Source: Massilia sp. UMI-21 (lineage in GTDB: Bacteria; Pseudomonadota; Gammaproteobacteria; Burkholderiales; Burkholderiaceae_D). Taken from it: a DNA stretch of 64,000 nucleotides. Numbering within the stretch: the stretch's first letter is position 1; each line of letters opens with the position of its first letter. The position numbers were made by a program, and so were the translations under genes. Below, piece by piece: positions 1-9,552 of the stretch. The notes below the pieces were generated by a model. It saw nothing but the letters and a program-made list of their open reading frames with translations. It was not told where the DNA came from and made no database searches. The stretch spans positions 3,596,001-3,660,000 of the forward strand of contig CP063848.1 of the NCBI GenBank assembly GCA_015277795.1, in the 5' to 3' direction.

Positions 1-1966
1 GGAAGCGCCGCACCACCTCGGAGGCTTCCGGGCGCAGGCCGTCGGCCAGGTCGAAGCGCGCCAGCCAGTGGCCCTCGCAGGCCAGCCAGGCGGTGCTGGT
101 GCCGGTCGGCGCCGCGCAGCGCACCATGCCGCCGGCCAGTTCCTGCGCGAATTCGGCGGTGCCGATCCGGTACACGACGCCGTCGATCGTGCCTTCGAAA
201 CCGCGCCCGATCTCGGCGCGCAGCTTGCCCGCCACCAGGCCATGCCCCGGCATCGCCGCACGGACCGCGATCCCGACCGGATGGGAGTTCTCGGCCTGCA
301 GCGCCGAGCCGATGCGCAGGCACAGGTCGCTGTCGAGCGAACCGACCGGCACCACCTGGCGCAGCACCACGCGGCCCAGGGTCAGCGTGCCGGTCTTGTC
401 GAACACGACGTGGGTGGCACGCTCGAAGGTTTCCAGCGTGTGCGGCGCGACCGCCAGCACGCCGCGCCCCAGCAGCCGGTCGGTGGCCGCCGCCAGCGCG
501 GTCGGGGTGGCCAGCGACAGCGCACAGGGACAGGACACCACCAGCACCGCCACCGCGGCATGCCAGGCGCGCGCCGGATCGACGCTGCTCCAGACCAGGT
601 ACACCGCCACGGTGAGCAGCAGCAGGCCGAGCACGAACCAGGCGGCGACCCGGTCGGCCCACAAGGCCATGGCCGGCTTGCCGAGGCCGGCCCGTTCGAC
701 CAGGCGCACCAGCATCGCCAGCGTGCTGTCGCGCGCCACCGAGGTGACGCGCACCACCACCGCCTGGCCGGCATTCACGGCGCCACCCGGCAGCGTGTCG
801 CCGGGACCCATGCGGCGCGAGCGGCTTTCGCCGGTCAGCAGGGAAAAATCGAGATCGGTCTCGCCCTCCACCACGACGCCGTCCGTGGGGACCGCCTTGG
901 CCGGCGTGACCAGCACCAGGTCGCCGACCGCCAGGGTCGACGCCGGCACCAGTTCGGTATCGCGCGCGCCGGGGTCGCCGCGCAGGCGCAAGGCCGACGC
1001 CGGCAGTCCGCGGCGCAGCGCGTCGAGCGCCTGCGAGGCGCGGCGGCGCGCCCCCAGCTCCAGGTAGCGGCTGCCGAGCAGCAGGAAGACGAACATCGTG
1101 ATCGAGTCGAAATAGACGTCGCCCCTGCCGGACACCAGGCTGACGCAGCTGCCGGCGAAGGCGGCCGCGATGCCCAGCGCCACCGGCACGTCCATGCCCG
1201 GCACGCCGCGCTTCAGGTCGCGCCAGGCGCCCTCGAAAAACGGCAGTGCCGAATAGAACACGGCCGGCAGGGTCAGCGCGAACGAGGCCCAGCCCATCAG
1301 CGCGCGCATGTCGGCATCCATGCTGCCGTCCTCGGCCAGGTAGACCGGCACCGCATACATCATCACCTGCATCATCGCCAGGCCGGCCACGAACAGCTGG
1401 CGGAACAGGCGGCGGCGAGCGCGCTCGATTCCCTGGTCGTGGCGCTGCACATCATACGGGGCCGCGCTGTAGCCGATCGCGCGCAGCGCGCGCACGATGC
1501 CGCTGACGCGGCAAAGCTGCGGATCCCAGCGCACGAACACGCGCCCCAGGGCGACGTTGAGCGAGACTTCCCGCACGCCGGCCAGCTGGCCGAGGCGGCG
1601 CTCGACCAGCCAGACGCAGGCGCCGCAGCGCACCCCCTCGATCGAGAAGCTGCCCTCGCCATCCATGCCCTGCTGGTCGAACAGCGCCAGCTCGGGTTCG
1701 TCCGCCGCATCCGCGACCGGGGCGGCGTATTCGGTGCGCGCGTGGTAGTAGTCGGCGAAACCGCCGGCGACGATGGCTTCGGCGGCGGCGGCGCAGCCGG
1801 GGCAGCACATGCTGCGCGCCGCACCGTCGATCCGGGCCTGCCAGCTGCTGCCGTTCGGCACCGGCGCGCCGCAATGGAAGCAGCCGGCGCCCGACCTTGC
1901 CCGCCCCTCGGGCGCGCCCCGGCCGATGCCGGCCGGCGCCGCGATCTCCGCCAGCACCGCGCTCAT
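1..1966 (-). CDS. ccoI: Copper-translocating P1B-type ATPase CcoI/FixI, 3' end cut by window
   Basis: Heavy-metal P-type ATPase that supplies copper for assembly of cbb3-type cytochrome oxidase at the inner membrane. About 655 residues are visible; the C-terminus lies outside the window. In order: an N-terminal cysteine pair region (CFHC at about 29-32 and CCPGC at 54-58, the metal-binding zinc-finger-like segment found in FixI/CcoI proteins), a heavy-metal-associated domain with GVRCGAC at 111-117, membrane helices, the ion-channel motif SCPCALS near residue 476 and the phosphorylation motif DKTGTLT near 521. The ATG overlaps the stop of the upstream TauE/SafE gene as ATGA, so the two are translationally coupled. 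Missing from view: the hinge and ATP-binding end, and any ccoS or ccoNOPQ genes, which would be expected further left. The CcoI role rather than generic CopA rests on the N-terminal domain and on the hemN and FNR-box context. Confidence 0.93.
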   Translation of the reverse strand, partial: MSAVLAEIAAPAGIGRGAPEGRARSGAGCFHCGAPVPNGSSWQARIDGAARSMCCPGCAAAAEAIVAGGFADYYHARTEYAAPVADAADEPELALFDQQGMDGEGSFSIEGVRCGACVWLVERRLGQLAGVREVSLNVALGRVFVRWDPQLCRVSGIVRALRAIGYSAAPYDVQRHDQGIERARRRLFRQLFVAGLAMMQVMMYAVPVYLAEDGSMDADMRALMGWASFALTLPAVFYSALPFFEGAWRDLKRGVPGMDVPVALGIAAAFAGSCVSLVSGRGDVYFDSITMFVFLLLGSRYLELGARRRASQALDALRRGLPASALRLRGDPGARDTELVPASTLAVGDLVLVTPAKAVPTDGVVVEGETDLDFSLLTGESRSRRMGPGDTLPGGAVNAGQAVVVRVTSVARDSTLAMLVRLVERAGLGKPAMALWADRVAAWFVLGLLLLTVAVYLVWSSVDPARAWHAAVAVLVVSCPCALSLATPTALAAATDRLLGRGVLAVAPHTLETFERATHVVFDKTGTLTLGRVVLRQVVPVGSLDSDLCLRIGSALQAENSHPVGIAVRAAMPGHGLVAGKLRAEIGRGFEGTIDGVVYRIGTAEFAQELAGGMVRCAAPTGTSTAWLACEGHWLARFDLADGLRPEASEVVRRF

Positions 1967-2748
1967 GCCCCGGCTCCCGGCGCGAGGCACAGCACGCCGA
2001 TCCAGTGCGCGGCCATGCCGGCGGCCGGCACGACACCGGCTGCGCGCGCCAGGCCGAGCAGGCCGAAGGCGAGGATCAGCAGGCCGCAGGCCAGGCGCAC
2101 CCGGCGCATCTGGAACAGCGTACGCAGCCTGGCCCCGGCCAGGCCGATCGCCGCCAGCATCGGCAGCGTGCCCAGCCCGAAGGCCAGCATCACGCCGGCG
2201 CCATCCAGCGCGGAGCCGCTCAGCATGGCGGTCACCAGCATGCTGTAGACCATCCCGCAGGGCAGCCAGCCCCACACCGCGCCGGCGGCGAACATGCGTC
2301 CCGCGCTGTCGAGCGGGCCGATCTCGCGCAGCAGCGGCGACAGGCGGCGCCACAGCGCCTGCCCGCCCTGCTCCAGCAGGGCCAGGCCGCGCCAGGCGTC
2401 CATCAGGTACAGTCCCAGCGCCACCAGCATCAGGTTCGCCAGCACGTAGGCGCCGGCCTGCAGCGCCGGCAGCCCGCTCAGACTGGCGGCGCCGCCGGCC
2501 AGCCCGCCCGCCAGCGCGCCCGCGCCGGCATAGCTGGCGATGCGTCCGGCGTTGTAGGCGGCCACGTGTCCCGCCGCCGGGGCGAGGCTGCGCGTCGCCA
2601 CCGTGCGCACCGGCACCGGGAAGGCAGGCGCGGGCCGTGCACCGCGCGCGACCGACAGCGCGCCGACGATGCCGCCGCACATGCCGGCGCAGTGGACGCT
2701 GCCGGCCAGGCCGACCAGGAACACCGGGATCAGGCTGACGCCGCTCAT
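1963..2748 (-). CDS. Sulfite exporter TauE/SafE family membrane protein (UreH/DsbD-like)
   Basis: A 261-residue polytopic inner-membrane protein. The N-terminus carries GSVHCAGMCGG (about 16-26), the Cys-containing first-helix motif typical of the TauE/SafE-UreH_2 family found next to cbb3 oxidase assembly genes in proteobacteria. Alternating hydrophobic segments (about six) fill the rest. It lies 7 nt downstream of hemN and overlaps ccoI by 4 nt, so the three genes look like one unit. Family members are linked to metal or sulfur-compound transport; a role in copper handling for the oxidase is inferred from position and from the paired cysteines, and is not shown by the sequence itself. Confidence 0.85.
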   Translation of the reverse strand: MSGVSLIPVFLVGLAGSVHCAGMCGGIVGALSVARGARPAPAFPVPVRTVATRSLAPAAGHVAAYNAGRIASYAGAGALAGGLAGGAASLSGLPALQAGAYVLANLMLVALGLYLMDAWRGLALLEQGGQALWRRLSPLLREIGPLDSAGRMFAAGAVWGWLPCGMVYSMLVTAMLSGSALDGAGVMLAFGLGTLPMLAAIGLAGARLRTLFQMRRVRLACGLLILAFGLLGLARAAGVVPAAGMAAHWIGVLCLAPGAGA

Positions 2749-2755
2749 GCCGTCC

Positions 2756-4237
2756 TCATACCGTCTGCGAGTGCCGCGGACCGGCCGCGCGCGCGGCCGC
2801 GAGATAGCGGTCGAACACCATGCACACGTTGCGGATCAGGAGCCGCCCCTTCATGGTGACGGTCAGCCATTCCGGCCCGACGGTGACCAGGCCGTCTTCT
2901 TCCAGCTGGCGCAGGCTCGCCAGCTCGGCGGCGAAATAATCCTTGAACACGATCGGGAAGGCCTGCTCGAGCGCCGGGATCGACACTTCGAACTGGCACA
3001 TCAGGGTCTGGATCAGGCTGCGGCGCAGCGCGTCGTCCATCCCCAGGCGGATGCCGCGCGCCACCGGCAGTTCGTTCTGGTCGAGCAGGTCGTAGTATTC
3101 CTCGAGCGTCTTGACGTTCTGGCTGTAGGTGGCGCCCACCGCCCCGATGGCCGAGACGCCGCAGGCCACCAGGTCGGTGTCGGCATGGGTCGAGTAGCCC
3201 TGGAAGTTGCGGTGCAGGCGGCCCTGGCGCTGGGCCACGGCGAGGTCGTCTTCCGGCTTGGCGAAATGGTCCATGCCGATGTAGACGTAGCCGGCCGCGC
3301 CCAGGCGCTCGATGCACAGCTGGAGCATCTGCAGCTTGGTGTCGCTGGACGGCATGTCGGCTTCCACGATGCGGCGCTGCGGCTTGAACAGGTGCGGCAT
3401 GTGGGCGTAGTGATAGACCGCGATGCGGTCGGGGCTGGCCGCGACCACCTTGTCGAGGGTCTGGCGCATCGTGTCCAGGGTCTGCTTCGGCAGGCCGTAG
3501 ATCAGGTCGATGCTCACCGAACGGAAACCGGCGGCGCGGGCCGCGTCGATCACCGCGCGCGTCTCGCGTTCGGGCTGCACGCGGTTGACGGCGCGCTGCA
3601 CCTCGGGATCGAAATCCTGCACGCCCAGGCTGATGCGGTTGAAGCCCTGGCGGCGGAGCAGGTGCACGCGCTCGGGGGTGACGGTGCGCGGGTCGACCTC
3701 GATCGAGTACTCGCCCGCCTCGTCGGGCGCGAAGCGGAAGCTGCGCCGCAGGTGGGCCATCAGCTCGTCCATCTGGGCGTCCAGCAGGTAGGTCGGGGTG
3801 CCGCCGCCGAAGTGCATCTGCGCGACCTCGTTCATGCCGCCGAACAGGGCGGCCTGCATCGCGATCTCGCGCTTCAGGTAGGACAGGTAGGTGGCGGCCT
3901 TGTCGCGCTTTTTGGTGACGATCTTGTTGCAGGCGCAGTAGTAGCAGACCGTGTCGCAGAACGGGATATGCAGGTAGAGCGAGAGCGGACGGGCGCCGCC
4001 GCGGGTGAGCAGGCCGGCCACCGCGTGCAGGTAGTCGCGGTAGCCGAATCCCGCGTCGAAGCGGTCGGCGGTCGGGTAGGACGTGTAGCGCGGACCATTC
4101 TTGCCGAGCCGCTTGAGCAGCTCGGTGTCGACTTCGACCGTGGGAGTGCCGGAAAAAGCGGCGGACGGACGGCTGTCCGGGTGAACCTGGATCGGAACCA
4201 CGGTCTTGTCCATGGCCGGAAACGCTGTTGCGTGCAT
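2756..4237 (-). CDS. hemN: Oxygen-independent coproporphyrinogen III dehydrogenase HemN
   Basis: Radical-SAM enzyme that converts coproporphyrinogen III to protoporphyrinogen IX without oxygen, in the cytoplasm. The 493-residue protein has the diagnostic cluster motif FCDTVCYYCAC (Cys94, Cys98, Cys101 bind the 4Fe-4S cluster; Cys103 is the HemN-specific fourth cysteine), followed by the glycine-rich SAM motif GGGTPT and a C-terminal HemN domain. The start chosen here (ATG with AGGAG nine bases upstream) drops 17 residues of a longer open frame. About 30 residues precede the usual N-terminus (E. coli 457 residues). It is the first gene of the hemN-TauE/SafE-ccoI unit and has an FNR-type box about 95 nt upstream, the regulation expected for an anaerobic haem enzyme. 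Confidence 0.96.
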   Translation of the reverse strand: MHATAFPAMDKTVVPIQVHPDSRPSAAFSGTPTVEVDTELLKRLGKNGPRYTSYPTADRFDAGFGYRDYLHAVAGLLTRGGARPLSLYLHIPFCDTVCYYCACNKIVTKKRDKAATYLSYLKREIAMQAALFGGMNEVAQMHFGGGTPTYLLDAQMDELMAHLRRSFRFAPDEAGEYSIEVDPRTVTPERVHLLRRQGFNRISLGVQDFDPEVQRAVNRVQPERETRAVIDAARAAGFRSVSIDLIYGLPKQTLDTMRQTLDKVVAASPDRIAVYHYAHMPHLFKPQRRIVEADMPSSDTKLQMLQLCIERLGAAGYVYIGMDHFAKPEDDLAVAQRQGRLHRNFQGYSTHADTDLVACGVSAIGAVGATYSQNVKTLEEYYDLLDQNELPVARGIRLGMDDALRRSLIQTLMCQFEVSIPALEQAFPIVFKDYFAAELASLRQLEEDGLVTVGPEWLTVTMKGRLLIRNVCMVFDRYLAAARAAGPRHSQTV

Positions 4238-4324
4238 GTCAATCAACTCCTGCTGCTGCCGGTGTGCGGAAATGCATGTCGGCTCCAATAACAGGCAGTT
4301 TATTGATCAGCGTCTCGTAAATCC

Positions 4325-4338
4325 TTGACTTGCATCAA
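4325..4338 (-). promoter_or_regulatory. FNR/ANR-type box upstream of hemN
   Basis: TTGAC-TTGC-ATCAA on the plus strand, one base away from the consensus TTGAT-N4-ATCAA. Its centre is about 30 bp from an AT-rich CAATAA stretch on the hemN side (4299-4304), the spacing of a class II FNR-activated promoter. It precedes hemN by about 90 bp and would switch on the hemN-ccoI unit at low oxygen. Confidence 0.75.
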
Positions 4339-4420
4339 ATACGGTCGAGTCTTGTGGAACTGCGGATTCTCGACGCAAGGGCAGCCGCAAGCGCGGCTGC
4401 CTGCCGCCTGCTGCCTGCGT

Positions 4421-5995
4421 TCAGCGGCGGCCGGCGGCGCCTGCGCCGAACTGGAACACCGACAGCGCCTGCACCAGCTGGCTGGCCTCGTCGGCCACGT
4501 TGGTCGAGGCGTTCGCCGACTCCTCGACCAGGGCGGCGTTTTCGCGCGTGATGTGGTCGAGTTGGGCCATGGCGGCATTGACCTCGGCGATGCCGCTGCC
4601 CTGCTCGCGGCTGGCGCCGGTGATGCCGCTCATGATCGTGGCCGCCTCGCGCACCGACTCCACCACCTGGCGCATGGTCTGGCCGGCGTCGCCGACCAGC
4701 ACATTGCCTTCGCCGACCTGCTGCACCGAGGCCTCGATCAGGCCCTTGATCTCCTTGGCCGCGGCCGCCGAGCGCTGGGCCAGGCTGCGCACCTCGCCGG
4801 CGACCACGGCAAAGCCCCTGCCCTGCTCGCCGGCCCGGGCCGCCTCCACCGCGGCATTGAGCGCCAGGATATTGGTCTGGAACGCAATGCCGTCGATCAG
4901 GCCGATGATGTCCACGATGCGGGTCGCCGAGGCGCTGATCCGCCCCATGGTGTCGCCGACGCGTCCGACCGCGTCGCCGCCGCGGCCCGCGACATTCGAC
5001 GCCGCCAGAACCAGTGCGTCGGCGCGCACCGCGCTGTCGGTATTCTGGCCGGCCGCCGCCGCGATCTGCGCCAGGCTGCTGGCGGTCTGTTCCAGGCTGG
5101 CCGCCTGGGCCTCGGTACGGCTGGCCAGGTCGCCGTTGCCGGTGGCGATCTCGCGGGTGGCGTGCTCGATCGAGGCCACGTTGCGGCGCACGTCGCCGAC
5201 GATGGCCTTGAGGTTGACGTTGAGCTGGCGCAGCGCCAGTTGCAGGCGGCCGATCTCGTCGTTACGGCCCGTGTGCCGCACGTCGACGGGATGGGCCAGG
5301 TCGCCGCCGGCCAGCGCGTAGACGGCGGTCGTGGCTTCGTGCAGCGGTCCCGCGATGCTGCGCTGCAGTTCGGCCCAGGCCGCCAGCGTCGCCGCCACGC
5401 CGGCGCCGGCCAGCACTTGCCACACCAGGCCATCGGCGCCGATGCCGAGTCCCGCCATCAACGCCGCCTGGCCGCCCATCAGGATGCCGAGGCGGCGCGA
5501 CAATGGCAGGCTGCGCAGCGCATCCAGGCGGGCACGCCAGCCGCGCTGCACGACCAGGCCGCGCCGGATCGCCATGCCGCCGGCCTGGCCGTCCCGGAAC
5601 TTGCGGTACAGCTCGCTGGCGTCCGCCACCTGGGCACGGGTCGGCGCGGTACGCACCGACATGTAGCCGGTGACGCGGCCGCCTTCCTTGATCGGCACCA
5701 CATTCGCCACCACCCAGTAGAAGTCGCCGTTCTTGCGGCGATTCTTGACCAGTCCGGTCCAGGGCTCGCCGGCCTGCAGCGTCGCCCACAGGTCGGCGAA
5801 GGCCTCGGGCGGCATGTCCGGATGGCGTACCATATTGTGCGCCTTGCCCAGCAGCTCATGCTGCTGGAATCCGCTGACGTCGATGAAACTCGGGTTGACA
5901 TAGGTAATACGGCCCTTGGTATCGGTCTTCGACACGATCGACTGGCCTTCTTTCAACAGGTACTCGATGCCGGTGACCGGCAGGTTGCTTCTCAC
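4421..5995 (-). CDS. Aer-like PAS methyl-accepting chemotaxis protein
   Basis: A 524-residue inner-membrane chemoreceptor. An N-terminal PAS domain (about 10-120, with [14 protein letters not shown] and [13 protein letters not shown], the segment typical of Aer redox/FAD sensors) is followed by a hydrophobic region of two short membrane spans (about 168-208), a HAMP domain (about 209-262) and a kinase-control domain. The conserved hairpin tip is clear at about 367-403 ([14 protein letters not shown] and [12 protein letters not shown]). There is no periplasmic ligand domain and no C-terminal CheR-binding pentapeptide. The GTG start is supported by AGGAG nine bases upstream. An FNR-type box lies about 75 bp upstream. 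The likely job is energy or redox taxis; FAD binding is inferred from the family. Confidence 0.93.
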   Translation of the reverse strand: MRSNLPVTGIEYLLKEGQSIVSKTDTKGRITYVNPSFIDVSGFQQHELLGKAHNMVRHPDMPPEAFADLWATLQAGEPWTGLVKNRRKNGDFYWVVANVVPIKEGGRVTGYMSVRTAPTRAQVADASELYRKFRDGQAGGMAIRRGLVVQRGWRARLDALRSLPLSRRLGILMGGQAALMAGLGIGADGLVWQVLAGAGVAATLAAWAELQRSIAGPLHEATTAVYALAGGDLAHPVDVRHTGRNDEIGRLQLALRQLNVNLKAIVGDVRRNVASIEHATREIATGNGDLASRTEAQAASLEQTASSLAQIAAAAGQNTDSAVRADALVLAASNVAGRGGDAVGRVGDTMGRISASATRIVDIIGLIDGIAFQTNILALNAAVEAARAGEQGRGFAVVAGEVRSLAQRSAAAAKEIKGLIEASVQQVGEGNVLVGDAGQTMRQVVESVREAATIMSGITGASREQGSGIAEVNAAMAQLDHITRENAALVEESANASTNVADEASQLVQALSVFQFGAGAAGRR

Positions 5996-6065
5996 GACGC
6001 TTCTCCTAGTTGCCTGACGGCAAAATTTCAGCGTCCGATTCTAAGCAGGCACGACTGTAAAATTT

Positions 6066-6079
6066 TTGACATAGATCAA
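6066..6079 (-). promoter_or_regulatory. FNR/ANR-type box upstream of the Aer-like receptor
   Basis: TTGAC-ATAG-ATCAA, again one base from the FNR consensus and with the same T-to-C change as the hemN site. A TAGAAT hexamer on the receptor side (6038-6043) lies about 32 bp away, compatible with class II activation. It sits in the divergent gap between the receptor and the YdjM-like gene, so it could act on either. Confidence 0.72.
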
Positions 6080-6160
6080 ATTTACACAAGACCATCTCGT
6101 CCGCTTCGCCAAATATATCTTGACCTTCGGCAAATGTTGCAATTGGTGTAAGCTGCCGGC

Positions 6161-7414
6161 ATGGACAATCTGACCCATTCACTCGTCGGCCTGGCCCTGG
6201 GAGAGCTGGTCGAGCGCAGCCTGCCTGCGGCAACCGACGCCGCGCATGGCCGCACCCGGCGTCGCGCCCTGCTGTTCACCGGACTCCTGGCCAACAATTT
6301 CCCCGATCTCGACCTGGTTTTCACGCCGCTGCTGCCGGCCCCGCTGGGCTACCTGATCCACCACCGCGGCCACACGCATACCCTGCTGTACGCGCTCCCC
6401 CAGGTGGCCCTGCTGCTGGCCCTGACCTGGCTGCTGTGGCCGGGCGCGCGCCGCCTGCTGCAGGGCGCGCGCGACGCGCGCCGGGCCATCGTCGCCACCG
6501 CCGTGCTCGGCATGCTGCTGCACCTGTCCTTCGACGCGCTGAACGTCTACGGTGTCCATCCGTTCCACCCGGTCGATTCGCGCTGGCTATACAGCGACCT
6601 GGTGTTCATTGTCGAACCGGTGTTCTGGACCGCCCTCGGCTGCGCGCTGGCGCTGGCGGCGCACAGCCTGGTCGTGCGCCGGCTGGCGCTGGCCGCCTTC
6701 GCGGCCATGCCGCTCCTGTTCGCCTGGCTGGGTTTCCTGCAATGGGGTTCGCTGGTCCTGCTGGGGGCGGTGGCGCTGGCCGTGGGCGCCGCCAGCCACC
6801 GCCTGGGCGCGCGCGCCGGGCTGCTGGCGGGCCTGCTGGCTTGCGCCGGCTTCGTCGGTGTGCAGGCCGTGGCCGGCCAGCTGGCGCGCGGCCAGGTACG
6901 CGCGGCGCTGGCCCAACTGGCGCCCGGCAGCCGGGTGCTCGACATTGCGCTGTCCGCGTTCCCGGCCAATCCGCTGTGCTGGTCGTTTGCCACCGTCAGC
7001 ACCGGACCGGCCGCCGACCGCTACAGCGTGCGGGTCGGGGTAGCGAGCCTGGCGCCGGAATCGAGCCCGGTGTGGGCCTGCCCGGCACGCTTCGGCGGCG
7101 TTCCCGGCAACGCGCCGGGATCGGGCGGCCTGCCGCCCAGGGCGGCAAGCGCTGCACTGGCATGGAAATACAGCGAAACCCGCAGCCTGGCCGCGTTTCG
7201 CTCACTGCAACGCAACAACTGCCACTTCGACGCCTGGCTGCGCTTCGCACGCGTGCCCGCGCTGGCGGACGGGACGGCCACCGACATCCGCTTCGGCCCC
7301 CCGGACCAGCCCAATTTCTCGACCCTGCCGTATGCCGCCCGCGCAGCCACGCCCTGCCCGGCGCCGGTAGCCGCATGGGGCTACCCGCGCGCCGACCTGC
7401 TCGGCTGGAAATGA
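6161..7414 (+). CDS. YdjM-like membrane-bound metal-dependent hydrolase family protein (DUF457)
   Basis: A 417-residue protein with the signature N-terminus MDNLTHSLVG (His6), an NNFPDLD acidic motif at 45-51 and HHRGHTHT at 67-74, followed by LHLSFDALN. These His and Asp residues are the proposed metal ligands of the YdjM/DUF457 family, described as LexA-regulated inner-membrane putative hydrolases in E. coli. The central part has about five hydrophobic segments; the C-terminal third (about 280-417) is soluble and outside the membrane core. No LexA-type palindrome was found upstream. The 3' end overlaps the convergent glycosyltransferase by 34 bp. The substrate is unknown. Confidence 0.85.
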   Translation: MDNLTHSLVGLALGELVERSLPAATDAAHGRTRRRALLFTGLLANNFPDLDLVFTPLLPAPLGYLIHHRGHTHTLLYALPQVALLLALTWLLWPGARRLLQGARDARRAIVATAVLGMLLHLSFDALNVYGVHPFHPVDSRWLYSDLVFIVEPVFWTALGCALALAAHSLVVRRLALAAFAAMPLLFAWLGFLQWGSLVLLGAVALAVGAASHRLGARAGLLAGLLACAGFVGVQAVAGQLARGQVRAALAQLAPGSRVLDIALSAFPANPLCWSFATVSTGPAADRYSVRVGVASLAPESSPVWACPARFGGVPGNAPGSGGLPPRAASAALAWKYSETRSLAAFRSLQRNNCHFDAWLRFARVPALADGTATDIRFGPPDQPNFSTLPYAARAATPCPAPVAAWGYPRADLLGWK

Positions 7415-9333
7415 TGCAGCCGCGCCAGCCCGCGCCGCTCCCGGTTGGCGTGGGCGATGGCGCGTCCGAAGAAGTCGACCAGCGCAGGCGCGTGCAGGTC
7501 GAAGCAGAAGCCGTCGCGCACCTGCCAGACGCGTTCGCGCAGGGCGGCCATGGCGTCGCGGTCGTAGAGCTGACGCGCCAGCGCCGAGATGCCGTCAAAA
7601 AATATCCCGATACCGAGGCGCCGCGCCAGCGACTGCGCCGCCACGATCGCGCCTGCGTTGTTGAACTGAATCATCGGTAACCCGGCCGCGGCCAGGGTCG
7701 CCGCGCGCGCCGGGATGTTCAGGTCGTCCCAGTCGGCGCGCCGGATCTCGCCGCCGTTCCTGCTGTCGAAGACATGCAGCCAGCCGGCGTCGTACTGCGA
7801 GAATTCGCGTACCCAGCCGTCCGGATCGACATTGGCATGCAGGTGCAGGTGTGCGGGCGCCAGCGCGCCCGCCCTGGCGATCCATTCGCGCCACTGCTCC
7901 TGCGTGAAGTCGCCATAGAAATGCAGGTGGATGCCATGCCGGGCCAGCGCTGCCACCATGGGCGGGTGCAGTCCGATCGGGCGTCCCGGCACCACCGTGT
8001 GCACTTCCCAGCTGGTGCTCGACAACAAGGGCGAAGGCGCCTGCAGGAACCAGGCGCGGCGCGGCAGGTCGCCGTCGAGCACGTGCTCGGGACGGCCGGG
8101 CGGGATGCCGGGCAAGGCGGTCGCAAACCAGTCGCGCATCTCCGGGCTGCTGTAGATGCAGCCGTCGGCCCTGCGCACCAGGTCGGCCAGCAACGGCCAG
8201 GTGCCTTTCTCGATGCAGATGAACGGCCCCTCCTTGAAATGCCAGACGAAGGGGATGTCCGGGGTGTGCATCAGCACCTCGTGGGCGAAAGGCACCGCCT
8301 GCCAGTTGAGCTGGGCGTAGATCAGGTCGGGATCGAGGCGGTCGAGCGCCGCGCGCCAGCCCTGGCGCGGCAAGTCCTCGACCTGTCCGAAGGGCAGCGG
8401 CCCGACCGTGTTGAACCAGGACGGCGCCGGCGTCCACAAGCCGTACAGGCGGTGCCCCAGTGCCTCGAGCGCCAGCACGCGGTCGGCGTTGTAGGCCAGT
8501 TCGCCGGCCAGCACGATCTTCAGTCCCCGTGCGTCCGGGCCGGGCGCGGCCGCGGCAACAGCCGGGGCAGCAGCCGGCGCAATAGCTGCTGCGGCAGCCG
8601 GGGCACAGTCGCGCGGGCGGGCGTAGAGCCGCGCTTCGTCGATCGCGTTGCCGGTGCTGGTATGGAAGCGCAAGGGTCCGGCCACGCGGTAGTGCCGGCG
8701 GAAGGGATTGATGCCGCCGAGGGGTTCGCGCATGCGCTTGTGGCGCTGGCCCGGATGGTCCACCCATTCGCAGCTGATCTCGCCAGTCGCCACGAATGCG
8801 CCCTGGCTGCGCAGGGCGGACCAGAACAGCCGGTCGAGGTCGTCGCTTTCGACCTCGGCGCGTTCGCGCCAGCGCAAGGCCGTGCGGCGATGCAGGCACT
8901 GCACGGGTTGCAGGCATTCGCCGGGAACGATGCCCAGCGCGCTGCCCTTGTAATGGTGGCGCACCCCGGAATAGGCCAGCACCGCGCCTGGTTCGCGCCC
9001 GAGACAGGCCACCAGCCCGGCCAGGTGCATGCCGTACCATACGTCGTCGCTCGGCAGGTAGGCCACCAGCTCGCCGCGCGCGGCGTCGAGTCCGGCGTTG
9101 ATGGTGCGGCCCAGTCCGCCATTGCTGTCGAAACGCAGGAAGCGCACCCGCGCGTCGGCCAGCCAGGGGCCCAGGGCGGTCGCGGTATCGTCCAGGGAAC
9201 CGTCGTCGACGACGACCAGTTCCCAATTGTCATGGCTTTGCGCCCGCAGGCTGTCGAGGGCGCGGCCGATGAAGGACGCCTGTTCGAAGGTGGGCATGAT
9301 GACGCTCACGCGCGGGCGAGGCTGGCTGGACAT
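7381..9333 (-). CDS. Two-domain glycosyltransferase: GT2 N-terminus fused to a GT-B-like C-terminus
   Basis: A 650-residue protein. Residues 1-230 are a classical family 2 (GT-A) domain: VSVIMPTFEQASFIGRALDS, the VVVDDGSLDDT nucleotide-binding loop and a PSDDVWYG acidic motif. An Ala/Pro-rich linker (about 240-265) joins it to a second domain of about 385 residues that begins LKIVLAGELAYNADRVLALEALGHRLYGLW and has the alternating layout of a GT-B fold, including a DVDPDGW-like loop and GLPMIQFNNAGA near the end. No membrane segments are seen, so it is probably cytoplasmic or peripheral and acts in a polysaccharide or glycoprotein pathway. It is solitary: no other sugar genes are adjacent. The first domain is certain; the activity of the second is inferred. 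Confidence 0.82.
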   Translation of the reverse strand: MSSQPRPRVSVIMPTFEQASFIGRALDSLRAQSHDNWELVVVDDGSLDDTATALGPWLADARVRFLRFDSNGGLGRTINAGLDAARGELVAYLPSDDVWYGMHLAGLVACLGREPGAVLAYSGVRHHYKGSALGIVPGECLQPVQCLHRRTALRWRERAEVESDDLDRLFWSALRSQGAFVATGEISCEWVDHPGQRHKRMREPLGGINPFRRHYRVAGPLRFHTSTGNAIDEARLYARPRDCAPAAAAAIAPAAAPAVAAAAPGPDARGLKIVLAGELAYNADRVLALEALGHRLYGLWTPAPSWFNTVGPLPFGQVEDLPRQGWRAALDRLDPDLIYAQLNWQAVPFAHEVLMHTPDIPFVWHFKEGPFICIEKGTWPLLADLVRRADGCIYSSPEMRDWFATALPGIPPGRPEHVLDGDLPRRAWFLQAPSPLLSSTSWEVHTVVPGRPIGLHPPMVAALARHGIHLHFYGDFTQEQWREWIARAGALAPAHLHLHANVDPDGWVREFSQYDAGWLHVFDSRNGGEIRRADWDDLNIPARAATLAAAGLPMIQFNNAGAIVAAQSLARRLGIGIFFDGISALARQLYDRDAMAALRERVWQVRDGFCFDLHAPALVDFFGRAIAHANRERRGLARLHHFQPSRSARG

Positions 9334-9552
9334 GACGATGGGCCCTGGTTGGCAACCACACCAGCGTAGAAGCCCCGGCCCGCGCGCGTTTGCGTCATGT
9401 CAGCAGTGCGCGGGAGGCGCCGCTGGTTCGTGTCGCGGGCGCGGCAGCCATGGCGACCCCGCCGGCGCCATGCCCGCTGCCCGCCTCCCGCCGCCCGCGC
9501 GGGTCCGCGCCGATTTCGGTAGAATTCCCGGTTTCGCCAGGCCGGAGCCGCC

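Noticed and set aside
68..4291. Long plus-strand open frames under ccoI, the TauE/SafE gene and hemN
   Set aside because: Gln/His/Arg-rich translations with no domain; they are antisense shadows created by high third-position GC of the minus-strand genes.
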